Positions 1 to 4,997 of a stretch of 7,510 bases of DNA are shown piece after piece (the first letter of the stretch is position 1; the number at the start of each line of letters is the position of its first letter). The translations under genes were made by a program, and so were the position numbers. Source of the DNA: HRBIN12 sp035762085. GTDB taxonomy: Bacteria > Actinomycetota > UBA4738 > HRBIN12. The notes below the pieces were generated by a model that worked only from the letters and a program-made list of their open reading frames with translations, was not told the origin of the DNA and ran no database searches. The stretch spans positions 1 to 7,510 of the forward strand of contig DASTPT010000038.1 in NCBI GenBank assembly GCA_035762085.1, given 5' to 3'.

Positions 1-183
1 CGGCCCAGCGCGGGCCCCCGGCACGACCTCGCGCGGGGTCGTCGGTTCCGCGCCAGCCCTCGCCGGTGCTCCACGCGGCGTCGTCGGCTCCGCCCGGCGA
101 TAGAGGGAGACACCGCACTCGGGACAGGCGGTTCCGTCCCCCCCGCCGGTCCAGTCACACCGGAGGCAGACCCACTCGGCCAC
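1..183 (-). CDS. Zinc-ribbon protein, N-terminal part (runs off left edge)
   Basis: An open minus-strand frame of 61 codons begins at GTG 181-183 and has no stop before the window edge, so only the N-terminus is seen. Residues 6-23 form a compact zinc ribbon: Cys6-x2-Cys9, a Trp/Gly-rich loop, then Cys20-Pro-Glu-Cys23. This is followed by a Pro/Thr/Ala-rich, probably disordered linker in which AEPTTPR occurs twice (residues 31-37 and 45-51). A GGGGG run eight bases upstream could serve as the ribosome site. A second GTG at 198 would add five residues. The gene lies 86 bp behind the membrane-protein gene on the same strand and is probably in the sigma-factor operon. Similar zinc-ribbon plus linker N-termini often precede a membrane segment and an extracellular repeat domain in actinobacteria, but that part lies outside the window. 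The cysteine motif is seen directly; the function is unknown. Confidence 0.75.
   Translation of the reverse strand, partial: MAEWVCLRCDWTGGGDGTACPECGVSLYRRAEPTTPRGAPARAGAEPTTPREVVPGARAGP
31..93 (-). repeat. Internal coding repeat (AEPTTPR twice)
   Basis: Two 21-bp units at 73-93 and 31-51 encode the same heptapeptide AEPTTPR in the linker of the zinc-ribbon gene. They differ at three bases, all synonymous, and are spaced 42 bp apart. This suggests a duplicated linker segment kept for its protein sequence. Confidence 0.6.
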
Positions 184-269
184 GGCAACAACCCCCACAA
201 CGTCCCCGGCCGGCGGATCCCAAGAGGTCAGGTTCAGGAGGTCGGCTCGAACGAGACGTCTTCGTCGTG

Positions 270-893
270 CTATCCAACGATGATCGGACCGACGACCCCG
301 AAGGGGCGGAACCGCGTTCGCAAAGGTTCGCCCTCCTGCATCTGGAGGCAGACGATCGCGTGCCGGCCCTGCCACATCGTCGTGGCGATGAACTCCGAGC
401 TGTTGGCCGGGACGATGTCGCTGCCCAGGTACCTCACCTCTTCGTCGCTCGGGAACGTTCCCCGGTTCCCCGGCGCCTCGGCGAGCTGCCGATCTCGCTC
501 GATCTTCCTCTCGAACGCCCGGATGGCGTATCCGTCCAACAGCTCCCACGTGTCGAACATCGCCCGCTGCTCGGTTGCGTTGAAGACCTCGAAGACCGCG
601 ACGCCAGGCTCGATCCGATCGGCCGTGATCTCCATCGAACACGTCGACCCGTCGAACGTCACGGTGCCGACCGGCGCTCCCCCCGGCCCGAAGGTCGCCG
701 GACTCGATGGCTGACCGACGGGTACCTGCCCGGCGGAGCCGGCTCCCCACCGCACCGCCACGACGGCGATCACGCCGACGAGGACGGCGACCAGGCCGAC
801 GGCACCCGTCTTGCGCCTGATCGTTCGTTGCCGCTGCTGGCTGAGCTGTCGCTCGAGCGCGCCCGGGTCGGGCCGGACCTTCTGCGTGGCCAT
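270..893 (-). CDS. Single-pass membrane protein with cupredoxin-like extracytoplasmic domain, sigma-factor partner candidate
   Basis: This 207-residue protein starts with a short basic cytoplasmic tail (1-29, including RPDPGALERQ and RTIRRK). One clear membrane helix spans about 31-48, followed by a Gly/Pro/Ser spacer to about 76 and then a soluble outer domain. That domain opens with TFDGSTC (Cys85) and ends with GRHAIVC (Cys182). Its spacing and beta-rich pattern resemble the cupredoxin-like modules of actinobacterial exported proteins, but no copper-ligand set is evident, and the two cysteines may form a disulfide. The ATG at 891-893 is chosen because a perfect AGGAGG lies eight bases upstream; an ATG at 918-920 has no such site and would overlap the sigma gene. 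It lies 19 bp behind the sigma-factor gene and is surely co-transcribed. It lacks the HxxxCxxC motif of zinc anti-sigma factors, so an anti-sigma or sensor role is inferred from position only. Confidence 0.8.
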   Translation of the reverse strand: MATQKVRPDPGALERQLSQQRQRTIRRKTGAVGLVAVLVGVIAVVAVRWGAGSAGQVPVGQPSSPATFGPGGAPVGTVTFDGSTCSMEITADRIEPGVAVFEVFNATEQRAMFDTWELLDGYAIRAFERKIERDRQLAEAPGNRGTFPSDEEVRYLGSDIVPANSSEFIATTMWQGRHAIVCLQMQEGEPLRTRFRPFGVVGPIIVG

Positions 894-901
894 GCGGAAG
901 A

Positions 902-907
902 CCTCCT
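902..907 (-). promoter_or_regulatory. Ribosome binding site deciding the membrane-protein start
   Basis: The minus strand reads AGGAGG here, eight bases before ATG 891-893. It lies between the upstream in-frame ATG (918-920) and the chosen start, so it supports the shorter protein and a gap of 19 bp from the sigma gene. Confidence 0.8.
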
Positions 908-912
908 GCACT

Positions 913-1452
913 TCAGGCATCCCGTGCTCCTGCGGTCGCTCGGAGGGCGCGACGGCCCTGTGTGGCCAGGGCCCTCACGGTGGACGCACGAACGCCGAGG
1001 ATGTGCCCCGCCTGCTCGGACGGATAGCCGAGCAGGTCGACGAGCAGGAGGGCGGCCCGCTGTCGCGACGTGAGGCCGAGCAGGAGCGCGCGCACGTCGG
1101 CGCGCATCTCCGCCTCGGCGAACGCGTCCCGCTCCTCCTTCACGGGGATGACCTTGCGGATCGCCATCGCGGCCCGCCGGCGACGCATCAAGAAGCCGTT
1201 GAACGCGACGCGGAAGAGGTAGCCGGTGAGGTCCTCGATCTTGCCTCGGTCGTCCCACCGCTCCCACAGCCGCAGGAACGCGTCCTGCATCAGGTCTTCA
1301 GCGTCCTGCCGGTCCCCCGTGACGAAGTACAGGGCCTGGAAGAGGCGCTCGTGTTCCTCATCGAAGAACGTGTCGAAGCGGGCCCGTGCCTCGACGCGCT
1401 CGGATGGGAACCACACGACCTCGCCCTCTGCTCGCACGTTCCATGGATGCAT
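913..1452 (-). CDS. ECF-family RNA polymerase sigma factor (sigma-70 family)
   Basis: A 179-residue protein of normal ECF length. Sigma region 2 spans about 27-95 with the signature DAEDLMQDAFLRLWERW (50-66), the segment that contacts core polymerase and the -10 element. A basic stretch near 89-100 leads into a short linker. Region 4 covers about 118-172, with LTSRQRAALLLVDLLGYPSEQAG then the helix-turn-helix LGVRASTVRALATQGRRALR for -35 recognition. The start is set at ATG 1450-1452 because GGGAG lies six bases upstream and the N-terminus fits the family; the frame stays open to 1605 but that extension looks non-coding. It is first in a minus-strand cluster with the membrane protein and zinc-ribbon gene, and divergent from the aminotransferase. 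No C-terminal SnoaL-type extension is present. The subgroup and target promoters cannot be read from the sequence. Confidence 0.92.
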   Translation of the reverse strand: MHPWNVRAEGEVVWFPSERVEARARFDTFFDEEHERLFQALYFVTGDRQDAEDLMQDAFLRLWERWDDRGKIEDLTGYLFRVAFNGFLMRRRRAAMAIRKVIPVKEERDAFAEAEMRADVRALLLGLTSRQRAALLLVDLLGYPSEQAGHILGVRASTVRALATQGRRALRATAGARDA

Positions 1453-1458
1453 GAGGGG

Positions 1459-1463
1459 CTCCC
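1459..1463 (-). promoter_or_regulatory. Ribosome binding site of the sigma-factor gene
   Basis: GGGAG on the minus strand, six bases before ATG 1450-1452. It supports the 179-residue protein over the upstream starts in the same frame. Confidence 0.6.
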
Positions 1464-1596
1464 AGCGCTGATGCCTTCCTCCGAAGGCCGCCGTGAGGAG
1501 GGTCACACGCGTGGCCTGGGCTGCTCCGGCCAGGCTACGTCGACCCGGCAGATCGAGAAAGCGCCTGGATGGAGGTCGGTGCACGCCGCCATCGGA

Positions 1597-1616
1597 ACCG
1601 GTCACGCACCGGTCAC
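1597..1616. repeat. Tandem ACCGGTCAC repeat, possible operator
   Basis: ACCGGTCAC occurs at 1597-1605 and again at 1608-1616, an 11-bp period close to one helical turn. A third GGTCAC lies at 1501-1506. Same-face spacing suggests a site for a protein binding side by side, or promoter elements of the sigma factor itself. This is inferred from pattern only. Confidence 0.45.
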
Positions 1617-1658
1617 ACGCACACGGCGCGGGGAACCCGCATGTGACAGCATCTGCCG

Positions 1659-3035
1659 ATGGCGGATCTGACAGGTATCGACTCCGGGAGGGTCGAGCGG
1701 CTCGAGGCCGAGGAGACCGCGCGATTCGTCGCCGATCGTCCTCGGTCGATGGCCATGACCGATCAAGCCCGGGGCCTCATGCCTCGCGGCGTCCCGATGT
1801 CGTGGATGGACGACCTCTACGAGCACCCTCCCGTGTGGGTGAGTCACGGGGAGGGATCGTCGTTCACCGACATCGACGGCCATACGTACGTGGACATGTA
1901 CATCGCGGACATGAGCGCCTTCTGCGGTCACGCGCCGCCGGCCGTCGTAGAAGCTGTGACCCGACGAATGGCCAAAGGGAACCAGTTCCTCCTGCCCGGC
2001 GAGGACGCAACCCCGCTCGCCCAGCACCTCGCGGAACGCTACGGGATGCCGAAATGGCAGTTCACGCTGTCGGCCACCCAGGCGAACACCGAGGTGATCC
2101 GGCTGGCGCGACAGGCGACGGACCGCGAGATCGTCCTGCTGTTCGACGGGAAGTACCACGGGCACGGGGAGGCGACGCTGGTCGCGCTCGACGACGGCGA
2201 GGTCGCGCCCGAGTACGGCGGGGTGCCCGGCTCGATCGTGGGGCAGGCGCGCGTCGTCGGCTTCAACGACGTCGGGTCGTTGGAGCGCGCGCTCTCGTCC
2301 CGCGACGTCGCGCTCGTCCTCGCCGAGCCCGCGATGACCAACGCCGGTTTCATCCTGCCGACCGAGGGGTTCCACGAGCACCTGCGGCGTCTCACGAGAG
2401 AGACGGGAACCCTGCTGGCCCTCGATGAGACGCACAGCCTCGTGTGCTCGTACGGAGGGCTCACGCGCGCGTGGGATCTCGAGCCCGACTTCCTGGTCCT
2501 CGGCAAGTCGATCGCGGCAGGTGTGCCGCTGGGCGCGTACGGCATGACGGAGACGACTGCCTCGGTCATCGCCCCGCCCGAAGATCACAACGTCGTCTCG
2601 GGAGCGGTGGTGGGGGAGGTCGCGACGGGGGGAACCCTGTTCGCCAACACGCTGTCGCTCGCGGCCGGGCTCGCGGCACTCACCCAGGTCCTGACCGAGG
2701 AGACCTTCGAGCGGACCGCGATGCTGGGTGCCCGCATGGCCCAGGGGCTCCGTGAGTCGATCGAGCGCTGGGGTGTGCCCTGGAGCGTGGTCCAGGAGGG
2801 AGGCCATGCCTTCTACTTCTTCGAGAAGGAACCTCCGCGAGACGGGGCCGCGTCCCGCGCGGCCGACGACCCGGATCTCCGAGCGCTGATCCGCGTGTTC
2901 ATGGCGAATCGAGGCGTGTGGGAGTCCGGTTGGTGGCTCGGCCCGACGGTGTCGGCGGCGCACTCCGATGACGATGTCCGCCGCTACCTCGAGGTGTTCG
3001 ATACGTTCCTCGCGTCCGTGATGCGACGGACGTGA
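1659..3035 (+). CDS. PLP-dependent class III aminotransferase, glutamate-1-semialdehyde aminomutase-like, substrate unknown
   Basis: A 458-residue protein with the fold-type I class III transaminase layout. The N-terminal part has PRGVPMSWMDDLYEHPPVW (42-60) and the DGHTYVDM strand (73-80). The cofactor-phosphate region is TLSATQANTE (136-145), where most relatives have an SGTEA-like sequence. FDGKYHGH (162-169) matches the aminomutase-type aromatic motif. The PLP-ring aspartate is Asp256 in LDETH, and the Schiff-base lysine is Lys283 in LGKSIAAGVPLGAYG. GGTLFAN (324-330) is the motif from the partner subunit. All catalytic positions are intact, so it should be active. ATG 1659 is used because conserved-looking sequence begins soon after it; no strong ribosome site is seen, so translation may be leaderless or weak. 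Homologues of this type are usually annotated only as aspartate aminotransferase family. It is unlikely to be the haem-pathway HemL, given the altered motif and lack of haem genes nearby. Confidence 0.9.
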   Translation: MADLTGIDSGRVERLEAEETARFVADRPRSMAMTDQARGLMPRGVPMSWMDDLYEHPPVWVSHGEGSSFTDIDGHTYVDMYIADMSAFCGHAPPAVVEAVTRRMAKGNQFLLPGEDATPLAQHLAERYGMPKWQFTLSATQANTEVIRLARQATDREIVLLFDGKYHGHGEATLVALDDGEVAPEYGGVPGSIVGQARVVGFNDVGSLERALSSRDVALVLAEPAMTNAGFILPTEGFHEHLRRLTRETGTLLALDETHSLVCSYGGLTRAWDLEPDFLVLGKSIAAGVPLGAYGMTETTASVIAPPEDHNVVSGAVVGEVATGGTLFANTLSLAAGLAALTQVLTEETFERTAMLGARMAQGLRESIERWGVPWSVVQEGGHAFYFFEKEPPRDGAASRAADDPDLRALIRVFMANRGVWESGWWLGPTVSAAHSDDDVRRYLEVFDTFLASVMRRT

Positions 3036-3149
3036 CCCCGATCACACCAAGGACTGCCCCAGCCTCGCTCGAGCGCTGATCGGCGTCGACGCTCCGGTCC
3101 CGGCAGGCGCGACGCCGCGCGGTATAGGTTGTGCCGCGGAGGGGACGCG
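3036..3149. promoter_or_regulatory. Intergenic region with two 10-bp palindromes
   Basis: The 114 bp between the aminotransferase stop and the hydrolase-cyclase start hold two perfect palindromes, CGCTCGAGCG at 3066-3075 and GCGTCGACGC at 3083-3092, with centres 17 bp apart. GAGCG (3071-3075) can instead pair with CGCTC (3090-3094), so one RNA could fold in more than one way. A TAGGTT at 3125-3130 could be a -10 element for the downstream gene, but no good -35 is visible. The region may be a terminator, an operator, or both. Confidence 0.35.
3138..3144 (+). promoter_or_regulatory. Ribosome binding site deciding the hydrolase-cyclase start
   Basis: GGAGGGG five bases before GTG 3150-3152. It favours this GTG over the upstream in-frame TTG at 3129, which lies in front of the site and has none of its own. 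Confidence 0.7.
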
Positions 3150-4598
3150 GTGCTCGAGGTTCCTGAGGTTCGTTACGCACGGGTGGGGGGCACCCACGTC
3201 GCCTATCAGGTGGTGGGTGAGGGCTCGGTCGACCTGGTGGTCGCGCCCGGGTTCATCTCGCACCTCGACCTGCTGTGGACGATGCCCACCTTCGCCGCGT
3301 TCATCGAGCGGCTCACGTCCTTCACCCGGGTGATCCTCTTCGACAAGCGAGGCACGGGGCTCTCGGATCCGTCTCCGGACGCGGCCCGCTTCGACCAGCG
3401 GGTCGAGGACGTCGAGGCCGTGATGGACGCCGCCGCGTCGTCCCGGGCCGTCCTGTTCGGCATGTCGGAAGGGGGGCCGCTCGCCACGCTGTTCGCGGCC
3501 ACGCACCCGGAACGGGTGTCGAAGCTCGTCCTGTACGGCACGTTCGCGGCCGGCTCGTCGCTGGACCCCGACCTGCTGCAGCGCTTCGAGCGGGCGGTCG
3601 AGGAGTGGGGCGCCGGTCTCACGGCCCAGGTCTTCATGTCGCCGGACTCCCAGCGGATGTTCGCCCGGAGCTACTTCGGGCTCTTCGAGCGGGCCTCGTG
3701 CAGCCCGGGGATGGCCCAGGCGCTCCTGGAGAGCATCAAGGCCGTGGACGTGCGGTCGGTGCTCCCGGTGCTGCACGTCCCCACCCTGGTGCTGCATCGG
3801 CGGGACGATCCGTTCGCCGCCCGCAGGTGGTCCGACGAGCTCGCGGAGCTCGCGCGGGAGGCCGAGCGGGTGGAGCTGGACGGCGACGACCACCTGCCGT
3901 GGCTCGGCGACTCCGCCGCCGTCGCCGAGGCGGTCGGCGCGTTCGCGACCGGGAGGACGCATCCGGACCGCGTCTCGGCCCGCATGGTCGCGAGCCTGCT
4001 GTTCACCGACATCGTCGACTCGACGCGCCGGGCCGTGGAGCTGGGGGACGAGGCATGGGCCCGCCTCCTCGCCGCGCACAACCAGGTCGTCCGGACGTCG
4101 ATCGAGGCCCACCGGGGCCGCGAGATCAAGACGCTCGGCGACGGGTTCCTGAGCATGTTCTCGACGCCCGGCCGAGCGGTCCGCTGCGCGATGGACATCG
4201 TGGAGGCGGTGCGGCCGCTCGGCATCTCGATCCGGGCCGGCGTGCATACGGGCGAGATCGAGATCGTCGACATCAACGACATCGCCGGGATCACCGTCCA
4301 TGTCGCTGCCCGGATCGGCGCCGAGGCGGAGGCGAACCAGGTGCTCGTCTCCGAGGCCGTTCGGGAGCTCGCCGTCGGGGAGTCGCTCTCCTTCCGCCCG
4401 CTCGGCGCGCGCACCCTCAAGGGCGTGCCCGGGTCCGTTCCCGTCTATGCGCTCGGCGAGGAGGAGGTCGAGATGATCGACCTCCTCGGGACGAGGCCGC
4501 AGCGTCTGTCGGACCGCCTGACGATCGGCGCCCTCCGCTCGGCCGCCGTGTTGCGCCGCTCCGTGAGCCGCGTGGCCGGAGCCGTTCCCTCCCGTTGA
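3150..4598 (+). CDS. Alpha/beta-hydrolase fused to class III adenylate/guanylate cyclase
   Basis: A 482-residue two-domain protein. The N-terminal alpha/beta-hydrolase (about 1-270) has VVAPGF at 31-36, the FDKRGTGLSD strand (64-73), the nucleophile elbow GMSEG with Ser106, a probable acid Asp219 or Asp220 in HRRDDPF, and His248 in GDDHLPW. The C-terminal class III cyclase domain (about 280-410) has metal aspartates Asp287 in FTDIVDST and Asp331 in TLGDGF. Adenine-selecting Lys327 and Asp377 are present, along with Arg388 in VHVAAR. The usual transition-state Asn is His384. The protein should therefore make cAMP, probably as a homodimer. A basic tail of about 45 residues follows. The architecture matches mycobacterial Rv1900c/LipJ, where the lysine is replaced; here it is kept. 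No membrane helix is seen, so it should be cytosolic. The hydrolase may sense a small ester or lipid, but the ligand is unknown. Start GTG 3150 follows the GGAGGGG site. Confidence 0.92.
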   Translation: MLEVPEVRYARVGGTHVAYQVVGEGSVDLVVAPGFISHLDLLWTMPTFAAFIERLTSFTRVILFDKRGTGLSDPSPDAARFDQRVEDVEAVMDAAASSRAVLFGMSEGGPLATLFAATHPERVSKLVLYGTFAAGSSLDPDLLQRFERAVEEWGAGLTAQVFMSPDSQRMFARSYFGLFERASCSPGMAQALLESIKAVDVRSVLPVLHVPTLVLHRRDDPFAARRWSDELAELAREAERVELDGDDHLPWLGDSAAVAEAVGAFATGRTHPDRVSARMVASLLFTDIVDSTRRAVELGDEAWARLLAAHNQVVRTSIEAHRGREIKTLGDGFLSMFSTPGRAVRCAMDIVEAVRPLGISIRAGVHTGEIEIVDINDIAGITVHVAARIGAEAEANQVLVSEAVRELAVGESLSFRPLGARTLKGVPGSVPVYALGEEEVEMIDLLGTRPQRLSDRLTIGALRSAAVLRRSVSRVAGAVPSR

Positions 4599-4639
4599 CG
4601 TCCGACGGCACCGCGCCCCATGGACGAGTGGCACGCCGT

Positions 4640-4675
4640 GGACGGCGGCCCCGGATCCGTGTGCTTCCGCCGTCC
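4640..4675. terminator. Bidirectional hairpin terminator between convergent genes
   Basis: GGACGGCGG (4640-4648) pairs perfectly with CCGCCGTCC (4667-4675), a nine-bp GC-rich stem around an 18-base loop that contains its own CGGATCCG palindrome (4652-4659). It sits 41 bp after the cyclase stop and 44 bp beyond the stop of the convergent four-cysteine gene, so it could serve both. No T-run follows, which is common for actinobacterial terminators. Confidence 0.55.
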
Positions 4676-4719
4676 CCGAGCGGAGACACCAGCTCGGTCA
4701 TCGACTCACGCAGCGTCCG

Positions 4720-4923
4720 TCAGTTCCCTTTGGGCCCCGCATCGGGCTGACGCGGCGTGAACTCGTCGCACGTATCGTCCGCGTGGATCACTCCCCGGAC
4801 GTAGCGGCAGCCGCCGATCGCCAGCCGCGGGAACATGAACTTGCACTCGGCGCAGCTGACGTCGGGTCTGGGGGCCCGTCGGTAGTTCGCGGCCGACTTC
4901 GAGAGGCCCTGGACCGTTGGCAT
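4720..4923 (-). CDS. Small four-cysteine protein, HiPIP-like iron-sulfur candidate
   Basis: A 67-residue soluble protein with no signal peptide or membrane helix. An N-terminal segment with SAANYRRAP (10-18) precedes Cys24-x2-Cys27, then FMFPRLAIGGCRYVRG (Cys39) and DDTCDEFTPR (Cys52). The cysteine order C-x2-C-x11-C-x12-C resembles high-potential iron-sulfur proteins (C-x2-C, a longer gap, C, about 13 residues, C) with a shortened central loop. The surrounding KF...GGC...V.G...C..F pattern also fits that type. It could instead be a structural zinc-binding protein. ATG 4921-4923 is chosen because GAGGAG lies eight bases upstream; the frame is open to 4959 but lacks a site there. It lies 74 bp behind the Ppx/GppA gene on the same strand and may share its transcript. 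An electron-carrier role is inferred, not shown. Confidence 0.8.
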   Translation of the reverse strand: MPTVQGLSKSAANYRRAPRPDVSCAECKFMFPRLAIGGCRYVRGVIHADDTCDEFTPRQPDAGPKGN

Positions 4924-4931
4924 GGTGGACG

Positions 4932-4937
4932 CTCCTC
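4932..4937 (-). promoter_or_regulatory. Ribosome binding site of the four-cysteine gene
   Basis: GAGGAG on the minus strand, eight bases before ATG 4921-4923. It excludes the earlier in-frame start at 4959 and gives a 67-residue product. Confidence 0.7.
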
Positions 4938-4997
4938 GCTCCCTTCGAGAAGGTCCCATCCTATGGCAGGTGGGACGAGGGCTCTCCGTTCCACTCT

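Larger units (their letters stand above)
1453..1658. promoter_or_regulatory. Divergent intergenic regulatory region
   Basis: This 206-bp gap separates the sigma-factor start from the divergent aminotransferase start and must hold promoters for both. GGTCACACGC occurs exactly at 1501-1510 and 1611-1620, and ACCGGTCAC is repeated in tandem at 1597-1605 and 1608-1616. GCCTGG at 1514-1519 can pair with CCAGGC at 1530-1535. GCGGG-GAA-CCCGC at 1628-1640 is a short inverted repeat just before the aminotransferase gene. I find no convincing -35/-10 pair, which would be expected if an alternative sigma factor is used. Confidence 0.55.

Noticed and set aside
66..1073. Long plus-strand open frame across the sigma/membrane-protein cluster
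   Set aside because: Its product is Arg/Pro-rich low complexity with no domain, it is antisense to three convincing genes, and GC-rich DNA gives such frames by chance.
1602..2963. 453-codon antisense frame opposite the aminotransferase gene
   Set aside because: The product is His/Arg/Gly-rich with no domain, and the sense frame has an intact PLP lysine and aspartate.
3042..4634. 530-codon antisense frame opposite the hydrolase-cyclase gene
   Set aside because: The plus strand carries clear catalytic motifs of two domains. The antisense product is rich in Arg, Gly, His and Pro with no recognisable motif.
3275..4750. 491-codon plus-strand frame overlapping the hydrolase-cyclase gene in another frame
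   Set aside because: It is an Arg/Gly/Pro-rich shadow frame. The overlapping frame has all cyclase and hydrolase motifs.
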